From: Chitinophaga sp. MM2321
Lineage (GTDB): Bacteria > Bacteroidota > Bacteroidia > Chitinophagales > Chitinophagaceae
Assembly (NCBI RefSeq): GCF_964033635.1
Contig: NZ_OZ035533.1
Span: 3,224,001-3,288,000, forward strand
DNA length: 64,000 nucleotides
Direction: 5' to 3'
Shown: positions 8,391-17,383 of the stretch, in pieces
How the letters are laid out: every line of letters starts with the position of its first letter
Position numbering within the stretch: position 1 is the stretch's first letter
The notes under the pieces: generated by a model
The model's database searches: none
Seen by the model: the letters and a program-made list of their open reading frames with translations, nothing else
What the model was told of the DNA's origin: nothing
Made by a program: the position numbers and the translations under genes

Positions 8391-10304
8391 TTATTTGTCT
8401 AATGAATGAATCCATACCGCAATTTTTTGCAGATCGGATGCTGGTATGTCTGGCATCGGTGGCATGGGCGTCGCATAGTCAGGCCAGTTCCCTGGTTCAG
8501 GGTTATGAATTAACCGTTTCAATTTATCGATGGAGTATCTGCGTTTAGCGACTTCCGCATAGGGAGGGCCAACATGGCGTTTTACCGGATCATGGCATGA
8601 CAGGCAGGTATATTGTATTAGTAACGGCTTTACTTCATCATAGTTAGGAATCCTATTAATGGCGGAAGGAGATGATGATGCTTTTGATGAAGAGCTCTTT
8701 ACAGGAACTTTCTTTACCGTTGGTTTTTTAACAATTTTTACCCTGTTTTCGGCGGTGATTGTCAGCTTTGGTCCGTCCGGCACCCTGTTCAGCGTATAAT
8801 ACCCCATGTTATGCAGTAATCCCTGGTGCCCTGTTGACCTTACTCCCGCAGCAGTTATCTCATGAATATATCCTTCTCTTGTACTATCTAAAACCAACCG
8901 GACTTTCATGCCATCCGGTGATATGCTGATTGCTTTCAGGGGGCAGTCTGCCTCATTGATGATGGGGCTGCCATACTGGCGATGATATTTGTACGTAAAA
9001 CTTCTTACGTGATAAGCGGCGGCTTCTCTTGCCGTTTTTTTATCTACCGGCTGCGTAAATTCCAGCTCGAAGCCATCGGGTTGGGCATGTATTGATTTAA
9101 TTTCAAAGGGCATCTTCCCGTTCCAGACCAGCCGCTGTAATCCAAAAGACTCTCCGCCGCTGGACCCCCATCCTCTGGCTGTCATGCCCACGAACATGCT
9201 GCCATCTGATCCCCAGCACAATCTTAAAACGCCTGAAGAAAATCCTTTTCTAAAGGGAAATACAGCGCCCTGGTACACGCCTTTTATTTTTTCCAGGTAT
9301 ACACGGTTGATCAGGCTTTGTCCCAGGTCACCTACAAAAAACTGTCCTTCAAACGGTCCCATCTGCCCTTGACCGGCTATTAACATCCCGGAGGTAGAAA
9401 CGCCCAGGATCGCATGTGGTATCCAGACAGAGGGCGTTTTCAGACCGGCAATCTGTTTGGCCACTTCAAATTCAGGCTTACCGCTGTCTGGTATATCCTC
9501 CACTTTTAACTTTACAGACGACCCTGGCAGATCGGACCACGCCAGTGAGGTAGGCTGTCCCAGAAAATCTCCTTTTCTCACTTCCGTCATATGACCGGAT
9601 CCTACCCATTCTCCCTGGTTTTCCGTATAGAAAACATGATCATCTTTATCTATCGTAAGTGCTGCCGGAGAACGTAAACCTGCAGCAAATGGCGTCATCT
9701 TTCCTTCCGGCGAAATCTTCAGCATCCATCCCCGCCATTTTACCCTGCTTTCCATATAGCCGCCTTTCACGTCCCTGAACCATCCCAGATTCAGCGTTAC
9801 GAACATATTACCTTCTTTGTCAAATACAGGCCCATAGGCATATTCGTGGTAGTTACCCGTTATCTCGAAGCTGTATACGGTTTTATATTCGTCCGCCACA
9901 CCATCATTGTTTTTATCTCTCAGGCGGGTGAGTTGAGGGCGTTGCGCCACGTACAGATCTCCTTTGTAATAAGCCACTCCCAATGGCTCATGTAACCCCT
10001 GGGCGAATAACTGATACTGAGAAGGACGACCATCTTTCATGTATGGATTTGATATGATCCAGACTTCACCCCGCCGTGTACAAACTGCCAGTTTATCATT
10101 GGGTAAAAAAGCCATTCCACCTACTTCGAGTTGGATACCCTCGGGTATCAGCACCGTTTGAATCTGATAAAAATCCTCCTCTTTGGGGATGATAATGCTA
10201 TCCTTTTTTACCTGGGCATTTGCCGATGCAATAGCGGCCATCATCATTATACTACTACATAATAAATGCTTCAGGCTGAAAAGTATGGTATTGCGTATAG
10301 TCAT
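8391..10304 (-). CDS. PQQ-type sugar dehydrogenase-like beta-propeller with C-terminal cytochrome c
   Basis: 637 residues. A signal peptide (LLCSSIMMMAAIASANAQ) is followed by a six-bladed propeller resembling glucose/sorbosone dehydrogenases and the heme-linked 'large cytochrome c' family (LPNDKLAVCTRRGEVWII, LRSPAALTIDKDDHVFYTENQGEW). A Ser/Lys/Pro-rich linker at about 530-555 leads to a class I cytochrome c: CLSCH at 567-571, then TPMPPMPDIP, which could supply the Met ligand. The likely role is periplasmic oxidation of a sugar or glycoside with electron transfer to the respiratory chain. Whether PQQ is really bound is unknown. It lies between the DUF1080 gene (19 bp) and GH29 (47 bp), consistent with a shared oxidise-then-cleave route. 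Confidence 0.85.
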   Translation of the reverse strand: MTIRNTILFSLKHLLCSSIMMMAAIASANAQVKKDSIIIPKEEDFYQIQTVLIPEGIQLEVGGMAFLPNDKLAVCTRRGEVWIISNPYMKDGRPSQYQLFAQGLHEPLGVAYYKGDLYVAQRPQLTRLRDKNNDGVADEYKTVYSFEITGNYHEYAYGPVFDKEGNMFVTLNLGWFRDVKGGYMESRVKWRGWMLKISPEGKMTPFAAGLRSPAALTIDKDDHVFYTENQGEWVGSGHMTEVRKGDFLGQPTSLAWSDLPGSSVKLKVEDIPDSGKPEFEVAKQIAGLKTPSVWIPHAILGVSTSGMLIAGQGQMGPFEGQFFVGDLGQSLINRVYLEKIKGVYQGAVFPFRKGFSSGVLRLCWGSDGSMFVGMTARGWGSSGGESFGLQRLVWNGKMPFEIKSIHAQPDGFELEFTQPVDKKTAREAAAYHVRSFTYKYHRQYGSPIINEADCPLKAISISPDGMKVRLVLDSTREGYIHEITAAGVRSTGHQGLLHNMGYYTLNRVPDGPKLTITAENRVKIVKKPTVKKVPVKSSSSKASSSPSAINRIPNYDEVKPLLIQYTCLSCHDPVKRHVGPPYAEVAKRRYSIDKLKRLIHNPEPGNWPDYATPMPPMPDIPASDLQKIAVWIHSLDK

Positions 10305-10323
10305 GTTCGATAGTATTCTATGA

Positions 10324-11763
10324 TTACCAGATAATGGAATAGGTTAAGGGTATTTTTGGATCTGCAAGTGATACCAGCATTTCCGTACCCTCCTTCGTTT
10401 GCCTGATCTGCGGCCTATAACGCTTGTCAAGGCGGATGTAGCAGGAGCCATTCACCCGGTACAATTCTTTGCTTAACTGCTCTATAGTACCCGCAGATAT
10501 TATTCTGCCATACAGGTTGGCAGCAGGATTTATGATTGTTATTGTTCTTACAAATCCTGTCTGGTCAGGATCGGGTGCTATTCTATCTTTTACAGCTGTT
10601 CCTTTTATAACATAACTGAATGTTGGTATCCTCTCTTTATCCAACTCATATCCTTCATCCTGCAACTCATCAAAGGTTACCGAATCGGGCCACGGTTCGT
10701 TTTTATCTGATAAAGCGGCTATGGAAGGGGCGCCGGAAAATGGTACAATGCTGCCCAGCGGCACGGCAAACTGTCCCTGTCCCCTGCTATGCCACATATC
10801 GGTGGCATCTAAAAAACGGCCCCGCCATACCTGGAAAAGCGATCCTTCTTTCAGGTCATATGAATAATTTAACCCCAACTGATCACCCATTGAAATCACG
10901 TTCGTTAATTTTTTACCGCCGAATTCCATAAAGCTCCTGAGCAGGTAAGGATGTTGGTTTGGTGTAATGATAATGGGGGCTTTATTTGGAAGCTTTACCG
11001 AGATTATATTCAACGGGCGGTAACGGATATTGCGGAAAGCCACCTTCCCGTGATCGCCTTGTAATAACAGTGGACCCTGGGCATTTTCTTTATCTGATAA
11101 TGAAGGGGAGCGTGTAGGACCTGTCACTTCCACCTGGCTTTGTACTAAAACGCCGTTGAGATAAACTTCTTCAAAACGGGCGTTAGCTATTTTATTTCCT
11201 TGTGCATTAAAGCGCGGCGCCCTGAACTTTATAACAAGCTGCTGCCATAATCCCGGCGCCCTGCACGCATTCTGAAGAGGTGCTATTCCTTCGTATCCTT
11301 TGTATCCAGCCGGACGGGAATGATCCCAACGTTGGTATATGCCACCACAGTCACCGGCCGTAGGAACTGGTTTGGTCCAACTGTCCAATAACTGCACTTC
11401 ATATTTCCCCTGGAGATATACACCCGAATTAGATCCTTTCGCCATCATAAAATCCAATGCAATTTCAATATCTCCAAATTGCTGTTTCGTGGTAAGTTGG
11501 GTACGGTTCTTTTCAGAAGGATGGTTTATTACAACCCCTTTGCCTTCTTTTATTTTCTCCAGCTCTCCTTTCTGGGTATAGTTGCCCCAGGCATCCGCAG
11601 CAACGATCCAATTCTTCCCGGGATTTTCAAAAGCATTTAAATCATCTAATGAAATAGTCATCCAACCCGGATTATTTTCAGGATTACTTTGGCCATAAAC
11701 CGGTATGGCTACAGAAAATAATAATGACATGCTTAAGGTTATGCTAACCATTCTCATATTCAT
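10324..11763 (-). CDS. DUF1080 / 3-keto-disaccharide hydrolase family protein
   Basis: 479 residues with a signal peptide ending near PVYGQ. The N-terminal half carries the concanavalin-like DUF1080 fold: GWMTISLDDLNAFENPGKNW, FGDIEIALDFMMAKGSNSGVY and LQGKYEVQLLDSW. This Pfam domain is now called 3-keto-disaccharide hydrolase because members cleave glycosides already oxidised at C3. Residues from about 255 onward form a second region I do not recognise, which may be an accessory beta domain. The gene is 56 bp after a GH20 and 19 bp before the PQQ/cytochrome gene, so the oxidase and its partner hydrolase are adjacent. The function is an inference from family and context. Confidence 0.85.
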   Translation of the reverse strand: MNMRMVSITLSMSLLFSVAIPVYGQSNPENNPGWMTISLDDLNAFENPGKNWIVAADAWGNYTQKGELEKIKEGKGVVINHPSEKNRTQLTTKQQFGDIEIALDFMMAKGSNSGVYLQGKYEVQLLDSWTKPVPTAGDCGGIYQRWDHSRPAGYKGYEGIAPLQNACRAPGLWQQLVIKFRAPRFNAQGNKIANARFEEVYLNGVLVQSQVEVTGPTRSPSLSDKENAQGPLLLQGDHGKVAFRNIRYRPLNIISVKLPNKAPIIITPNQHPYLLRSFMEFGGKKLTNVISMGDQLGLNYSYDLKEGSLFQVWRGRFLDATDMWHSRGQGQFAVPLGSIVPFSGAPSIAALSDKNEPWPDSVTFDELQDEGYELDKERIPTFSYVIKGTAVKDRIAPDPDQTGFVRTITIINPAANLYGRIISAGTIEQLSKELYRVNGSCYIRLDKRYRPQIRQTKEGTEMLVSLADPKIPLTYSIIW

Positions 11764-11819
11764 AATTTTCAGGTATACTTTAATTTATGTTAACCATCAT
11801 TTGTCAGCAGGTTTAATAC

Positions 11820-12201
11820 TTATTGCTGTTTTGACTTTTGCTGCATTTCCCGCTTTATTTTTTTATCCAGTTTTTGCTTCAGAAGGCTCAGCGGACAATT
11901 GATCTGTTGACCAACAGGTTGCTGCCCCCGGTAAGTGATCACCCGGATTTCCGAAGCTCCTTTTGGAATATCAAGCGGTGTGCCTGTATAACGCGGATAA
12001 AAATTATCGGGGTTAGTGCCGTCAAAAGTGTAATAAACATCTACCCCCGGAATTTCGCTGGCCAGTGTTACTTGTAAAGAATCATCGCGGCCCCTGGCTA
12101 CGTCAATGATAGGATCATACATACTACGTGCGTATTTCACCTGCGCGGCATCCATATATTTAAATTGCTGCTCTACACGACGAATAAAATCCGGCCAGTT
12201 A
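11820..12201. repeat. Direct repeat, copy 1 (3' end of GH20 copy A)
   Basis: 382 bp that align without gaps to 13836-14217. I count about 19 mismatches by eye (about 95% identity), nearly all at third codon positions and giving one amino-acid change. Outside this block the two genes are much more different, so the similarity stops abruptly at about 12201/14217. Confidence 0.9.
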
Positions 12202-13751
12202 CGCTTAGGCTTCGGTGACCATAACACTTCTGCCAGTGCCATGGCACGCGGCCAGGTCATATATTCCGCGTGACGTCCGTTAGCAACAAACTCTGTCCAT
12301 AAAGAGCCTTGTCCTCCTATAATATTTTTCGGTTCCACACTATCAGGCACCGGATCAAACTGGTAACAGGTATGCAACCGAAGATTGCCGGGAGCAACAG
12401 GTTCAACAAACGGGTCACCCTGTTGCCGGCTGAGATAAGTATCCCATATGGGAGTCATGATCACCTGGTGTCCCATCCGGGCCGCCTGAATGCCCTTGTT
12501 TATCCCGCGCCAGCACATTACAACAGTGCCGGGAGCCAGTCCGCCTTCCATAATTTCATCCCAACCGATCATCTTCTTTCCTTTGGCATGAATGAGCTTT
12601 GCCAACCTTTTCTCAAAATAGCTTTGTAGTTGTTCCGGGGTATTTAATCCCTCCCGCTTCATCAATGCCAGGTCTTCCTGATCATTCATCCAGTATTTTT
12701 TATTCGCCTCATCACCACCTGTATGAATGAATGCACCGGGAAACAGGTCAGCTACCTGTGTAAATATCTTATCCAGTATCAACCAGGTGGAATCATTGGC
12801 AACGCAAAGCACGTTAGCTTCTCCCTGGGGTTTACTGCCGGGGTTTACAGCGTACTGCTGTTTGGTGCAGGATAAACCCGGATAGGAAGCAATAAGCGCC
12901 AGGCTATGCGCCGGCACATCTATTTCAGGTACGATGGTAACAAACCGCTGCTGCGCATAAGCTACTACTTCACGAATATCTTCCTGCGTATAATAACCGC
13001 CGTCAGTAGCTTTTTCTCCAGGTTCGGGAGGCCCGTAGCTTCTCCATGCTCCTGTACGGGGAACCCGCCAGGCACCAACTTTTGTAAGCTCTGGCAAACC
13101 TTTTATTTCAATCCGCCAACCCTGATCATCGGTAAGGTGCCAGTGAAATACATTCAATTTATATTTAGACATCTCATCGATATACTGCTTTATAAATGCT
13201 TTCGAAAAAAAGTGCCTGCTTACGTCCAGCATCAGTCCACGCCAGGCGAAGCGGGGGTAATCCGTTATATTGACACAAGGCATTTTCCAGGGCGTGTCTT
13301 TTATCACTGTATGATTTCCAATGGTGGGTGGCAATAACTGCATCAGGGTTTGTATACCATAAAAAAGCCCCTGCGGCTTATTAGCCCCAATCATCACCTG
13401 CCGCGGCAATACCTGCAACGTGTAACCTTCTTCACCTAACGTAGCATCCGGAACCGGGTTAATACGAAGCACAATAGCATTCATGGCATGTTTCTCTGCG
13501 CTTTGCTTCACGGTAAGATGATAACCAGTGGGCGCATTCAACATTTGCGCCAGCAAGGATGCCACTCCGAAAACGTCTGCTCCTGAAACAACGATGCGGG
13601 TATCTGGTTTCAGTAAAAAATATCCTTCCTGCATGGTCGCTGATACCGGCTCAGGCAGGAGGTGCAATGACTGCTTTTGCCCTGCCGACTGCGTAGTCGT
13701 AAGCATGCAGATCATTATTAACGCGGTAAATAAAAAAACAAATCGCTTCAT
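11820..13751 (-). CDS. GH20 beta-N-acetylhexosaminidase (copy A)
   Basis: 643 residues from the ATG at 13749-13751, which begins a clear signal peptide (MKRFVFLFTALIMICMLTTT). The upstream in-frame ATG would add 13 polar residues before it and is less likely. Domains: an N-terminal GH20b domain (LLPEPVSATMQEGYF); the catalytic barrel with WRGLMLDVSRHFF, FHWHLTDDQGWRIE and the catalytic Asp-Glu pair in HTGGDEANKKYW; and a C-terminal chitobiase-like beta domain (VDVYYTFDGTNPD). The enzyme removes terminal GlcNAc or GalNAc by substrate-assisted catalysis. It is the downstream member of a tandem pair, 84 bp from copy B. Its last 382 bp are nearly identical to those of copy B, although the rest has diverged. 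Confidence 0.95.
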   Translation of the reverse strand: MKRFVFLFTALIMICMLTTTQSAGQKQSLHLLPEPVSATMQEGYFLLKPDTRIVVSGADVFGVASLLAQMLNAPTGYHLTVKQSAEKHAMNAIVLRINPVPDATLGEEGYTLQVLPRQVMIGANKPQGLFYGIQTLMQLLPPTIGNHTVIKDTPWKMPCVNITDYPRFAWRGLMLDVSRHFFSKAFIKQYIDEMSKYKLNVFHWHLTDDQGWRIEIKGLPELTKVGAWRVPRTGAWRSYGPPEPGEKATDGGYYTQEDIREVVAYAQQRFVTIVPEIDVPAHSLALIASYPGLSCTKQQYAVNPGSKPQGEANVLCVANDSTWLILDKIFTQVADLFPGAFIHTGGDEANKKYWMNDQEDLALMKREGLNTPEQLQSYFEKRLAKLIHAKGKKMIGWDEIMEGGLAPGTVVMCWRGINKGIQAARMGHQVIMTPIWDTYLSRQQGDPFVEPVAPGNLRLHTCYQFDPVPDSVEPKNIIGGQGSLWTEFVANGRHAEYMTWPRAMALAEVLWSPKPKRNWPDFIRRVEQQFKYMDAAQVKYARSMYDPIIDVARGRDDSLQVTLASEIPGVDVYYTFDGTNPDNFYPRYTGTPLDIPKGASEIRVITYRGQQPVGQQINCPLSLLKQKLDKKIKREMQQKSKQQ

Positions 13752-13835
13752 GTCTGAAGAATATGATGTCTTCTGATAGGGATCGTTCACCCTATCGGTA
13801 TCTGAAAAAATAAATTACCATCCGGTGTTTTAATG

Positions 13836-14217
13836 TTATTGCTGTTTTGACTTCTGCTGCATTTCCCGCTTTATTTTTTTATCCAGTTTTTGCTTCAGCA
13901 AACTCAGCGGACAATTGATCTGTTGACCAACAGGCTGCTGCCCCCGGTAAGTGATTACACGGATTTCCGAAGCTCCTTTTGGAATATCGAGCGGCGTACC
14001 TGTATATCGCGGATAAAAATTGTCGGGGTTAGTGCCATCAAAAGTGTAATAAACATCTACCCCCGGAATTTCGCTGGCCAGTGTCACTAGTAAAGAATCA
14101 TCGCGACCCCTGGCTACATCAATGATAGGATCATACATACTACGCGCGTATTTCACCTGCGCGGCATCCATATATTTAAATTGCTGCTCCACACGACGAA
14201 TAAAATCCGGCCAGTTA
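13836..14217. repeat. Direct repeat, copy 2 (3' end of GH20 copy B)
   Basis: Partner of the 382 bp block at 11820-12201; both begin at the stop codon. The two blocks lie 2,016 bp apart in the same orientation. Recombination between them would delete one gene and leave a chimeric GH20. Confidence 0.9.
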
Positions 14218-15773
14218 TTTTTGTTTGCAGGCGACCAAAAGACTTCAGACAATGCCAATGAACGTGGCCAGGTCATGTATGCAACCTGGCGTTCATTCGG
14301 AACTGCTTCTGTCCACAGGTTACCTTGTCCGCCAAGAATATATTTCGGGTCCACGCTGTCGGGAAGCGGGTTGAAATCATAACATGACTTCAAGCGTAGC
14401 ATCCCATAAGTATTAGGTTCAATTAACGGGTCGCCCTGGTATAGATCCAGGTATGCCTGACCCCACGGTGACATCACTACCGGATGCTTTGCTTTAGCCG
14501 CATTTATGCCGGGGTTCATGCCGCGCCAGGACATCACAGCAATATCAGTTGGTAATCCATCATGCAATATCTCATCCCAGCCCATCATCTTTTTGCCTTT
14601 GGACACAATGAGTTGATGCATCTTTTTTTCAAAATAAGGCTGTAAACCTCCCTGGATCGTTACACCGAGCTTTTTAGCCAATACGAGATCTTTCGGGCAG
14701 GTTTCCCAAAAACTTTTATGTGCTTCATCACCACCTACATGAATATATTCTCCCGGAAACAATGCGGCTACCTCTGTAAATATTTTATCCAGTATCAGCC
14801 AGGTGGAATCGTTCGCCACACACAGTACGTTATTGATTTCCTTTTTCAGGAACCTGCTGCCGGGGTTTACATCATACTGGTGTTTCGTACAAGACAATTC
14901 AGGGTAGGAAGCAATCAAAGCCAGACAGTGGGCCGGCACATCTATCTCCGGCACAATGGTCACAAAACGTTCTTTCGCATAGGCCACTACTTCCCGGATA
15001 TCTTCCTGTGTATAATAGCCTCCTGCTGTAGCTTTCTCCCCCGGTTGCGGTGGGTCAAAAGACCACCATTTCCCGCTGCGGGGCACGCGCCAGGCGCCTG
15101 TTTGAGTAAGCTCAGGCAATCCCTTTATTTCAATACGCCAACCCTGGTCATCCGAAAGGTGCCAATGAAATACATTGAATTTATATCTCGCTATCTCGTC
15201 GATATACTGTTTTACAAATGCTTTGGAAAAGAAGTGCCTGCTCACATCCAGCATCAGTCCGCGCCAGCCAAAACGTGGATAATCCGTTATATTGACACAA
15301 GGCATTTCCCATGGTGTGTTGTTTACAACGGTATGGCTTCCAATGGCGGGTGGCAACAACTGCATCAGGGTTTGTATGCCATAAAAAAGCCCCTGCGGCT
15401 TATTAGCTGCAACAATCACTTGTTTTGGTAATACCTGCAACGTATAGCCTTCATCTCCTAACGAAGCATCGCGGCTTGCATTAATGCGAAGTACAATAGC
15501 ATTTCCTTCCTGATTTCCTTTACTTACTGCTGTCGCAAGATGATAACCCGTAGGCGCATTCAACATTTGCGCCAGCAAGGATGCCACTCCGGAAACTTCA
15601 GCACCTGAAACAACGATGCGGGTGTTTGGCTTCAGCAAAAAATATCCTTCCTGTACGGTGGCTGATACCGGCTCTGGTATAATGTGTAATGGCAGTTTTT
15701 GTTTTTCCGGCTGGGCTACAGCACAGTGCCACATCACCATCCATGAAAAAAGCAAAAAAGTAAGTTTTCTCAT
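13836..15773 (-). CDS. GH20 beta-N-acetylhexosaminidase (copy B)
   Basis: 645 residues, signal peptide MRKLTFLLFSWMVMWHCAVA. It has the same architecture as copy A: GH20b, a barrel with FHWHLSDDQGWRIE, the catalytic pair in HVGGDEAHKSFW, and a C-terminal chitobiase-like domain. Its start codon overlaps the stop of the sulfatase upstream by 4 bp (ATGA), so translation is probably coupled. Copies A and B differ in the loops around the active site (for example WSFDPPQPGEK versus RSYGPPEPGEK), which may give different linkage preferences. Both are predicted periplasmic. The substrate specificity (GlcNAc, GalNAc, sulfated HexNAc) cannot be read from the sequence. Confidence 0.95.
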   Translation of the reverse strand: MRKLTFLLFSWMVMWHCAVAQPEKQKLPLHIIPEPVSATVQEGYFLLKPNTRIVVSGAEVSGVASLLAQMLNAPTGYHLATAVSKGNQEGNAIVLRINASRDASLGDEGYTLQVLPKQVIVAANKPQGLFYGIQTLMQLLPPAIGSHTVVNNTPWEMPCVNITDYPRFGWRGLMLDVSRHFFSKAFVKQYIDEIARYKFNVFHWHLSDDQGWRIEIKGLPELTQTGAWRVPRSGKWWSFDPPQPGEKATAGGYYTQEDIREVVAYAKERFVTIVPEIDVPAHCLALIASYPELSCTKHQYDVNPGSRFLKKEINNVLCVANDSTWLILDKIFTEVAALFPGEYIHVGGDEAHKSFWETCPKDLVLAKKLGVTIQGGLQPYFEKKMHQLIVSKGKKMMGWDEILHDGLPTDIAVMSWRGMNPGINAAKAKHPVVMSPWGQAYLDLYQGDPLIEPNTYGMLRLKSCYDFNPLPDSVDPKYILGGQGNLWTEAVPNERQVAYMTWPRSLALSEVFWSPANKNNWPDFIRRVEQQFKYMDAAQVKYARSMYDPIIDVARGRDDSLLVTLASEIPGVDVYYTFDGTNPDNFYPRYTGTPLDIPKGASEIRVITYRGQQPVGQQINCPLSLLKQKLDKKIKREMQQKSKQQ

Positions 15774-17383
15774 TTTTTAATATGTTTTATGTATCCTGTC
15801 TTCCAGATATCTACTTTCACATTATTTTGTAAGGATTTACCCGGCGTACTCCTTCCGTTCGCAACATACTGTTCCATCAAACCGGTCAGCTGTTTTACCA
15901 CATCCGGATGTTGTGCTGCTACATTTAATTTTTCGGAAACATCTGATTGCATGTTGTACAATTGAACAAGCGGCAAGCCTTCCTGGTATGCTTTATCATT
16001 TTTCGGAGATGCCCATCCGCCTGAACCCGGGCAAAACTCCAGTTTCCATTTACCCTGCTGAATAGAAAAGTTACCGTCAATTGAAGCATACACAATCGCC
16101 GGCCGAACCGGCTTCTTTGTTTTGCCTACCAGGTCAGGCAAGATGCTGTAACTGTCTTCTGCAGCATCTTCCGGCAATTTTACCTGTAAGATATCGGCAC
16201 TGGTTGCCATAAGATCTGTGAGAGATACCAGGTCATTGCTTACCGTTCCTGCCTTGATTTTTCCGGGCCAACGAACAACCAGCGGAATGCGATGGCCTCC
16301 CTCCCAGATATCGGCTTTATGCCCACGGAAGATATAGCTCGGGTAATGCCCCAGCTTCTCTACGTTATATTTGTTTAAGACATAAGGAGCAAAGCCATTA
16401 TCGCTGGTGAAGAATATGATTGTGTTGCCTGCTATCCCCAACGAATCCAGTGTTTTCATTACCTGACCTACTGCCCAATCGGTTTCCATCACATAATCAC
16501 CATAATCTGTTACGCCACTTTTCCCTTTAAAATTTTCTCCGGGAACAACAGGTGTGTGTGGAGAAGGCAATGCGAAGTATAAAAAGAAAGGTTGTTTCTT
16601 CCCGGCCCGTGTAGTAATAATATCCTGCGCTTTACGGGTAATAGAAGGGAGTACATTTACCGCTTCGAAATCTTTTTCTGCCGGGCCACCGCGGCCATAT
16701 TTCTTTGTAACCGTGGGCACTCCGATGGTTTTGTTGTTTTCAATAAAAACATACGGAGGCATATCCAGGGAAGCACTGATGCCATAAAAATAATCGAACC
16801 CCCTTGTATTGGGCCCTTGTGCTATGGGCTTACTGTAATCTATTTCCCAGCCTGTCTTTATTTCAGTATAACCCTGTTTTACAGGCCAGTCCATACCCAG
16901 GTGCCATTTACCGACACAGGCCGTATAATAGTTTTGCTGTTTAAAAAGATCCGCTACCGTCAGGCGTGCGGATTCAATCAAAGGAGGAGAATAGCCGTAT
17001 AATACGCCCGATTGTAAATCAGAACGCCAGGGATATCTTCCTGTAAGAATACTATACCTTGAAGGCGTACACACAGCAGATGCCGAATGCGCATCTGTAA
17101 ATTTCATTCCTTCTGATGCCAGCTGGTCAATATTCGGAGTGGGTATTTTGCCTTCAGGATTAAAACATTTTACATCTCCGTATCCTAAATCATCTGCCAG
17201 GATATAAACCACATTCACATTATCCGTCTGGTGATTTTTTTCTTCCACACTTTTCGGCGTATGACATGACACCACGAACAAGCTGAAAATAAAATACCCA
17301 AAAGAGGATTTAAATATTCGCTTTAAAATAATGAGCTGTGCATCCAGGCTACTTTTCATTTCAATCCATTTACGTATTTTCAA
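15770..17383 (-). CDS. S1-family sulfatase, lipoprotein
   Basis: 537 residues. The N-terminus has a hydrophobic stretch ending FVVSC, a lipobox with Cys40, so the enzyme is probably membrane-anchored. Sulfatase hallmarks are VVYILADDLGYGDVKC (Ca2+ Asp pair), SAVCTPSRYSILTGRYPW with the formylglycine Cys at about 105, GKWHLGMDW, FFTSDNGF and ADIWEGGHRIP. The gene overlaps both neighbours by 4 bp (ATGA junctions at 17380-17383 and 15770-15773), so it is translationally coupled between another sulfatase and GH20 copy B. Desulfation before hexosaminidase action is the natural order for that arrangement (inference). A shorter start at codon 9 is possible. Confidence 0.92.
   Translation of the reverse strand: MKIRKWIEMKSSLDAQLIILKRIFKSSFGYFIFSLFVVSCHTPKSVEEKNHQTDNVNVVYILADDLGYGDVKCFNPEGKIPTPNIDQLASEGMKFTDAHSASAVCTPSRYSILTGRYPWRSDLQSGVLYGYSPPLIESARLTVADLFKQQNYYTACVGKWHLGMDWPVKQGYTEIKTGWEIDYSKPIAQGPNTRGFDYFYGISASLDMPPYVFIENNKTIGVPTVTKKYGRGGPAEKDFEAVNVLPSITRKAQDIITTRAGKKQPFFLYFALPSPHTPVVPGENFKGKSGVTDYGDYVMETDWAVGQVMKTLDSLGIAGNTIIFFTSDNGFAPYVLNKYNVEKLGHYPSYIFRGHKADIWEGGHRIPLVVRWPGKIKAGTVSNDLVSLTDLMATSADILQVKLPEDAAEDSYSILPDLVGKTKKPVRPAIVYASIDGNFSIQQGKWKLEFCPGSGGWASPKNDKAYQEGLPLVQLYNMQSDVSEKLNVAAQHPDVVKQLTGLMEQYVANGRSTPGKSLQNNVKVDIWKTGYIKHIKK

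Noticed and set aside
15770..15773. Possible frameshift between sulfatase and GH20 genes
   Set aside because: Both proteins are complete; the overlap is an ordinary ATGA stop-start junction.
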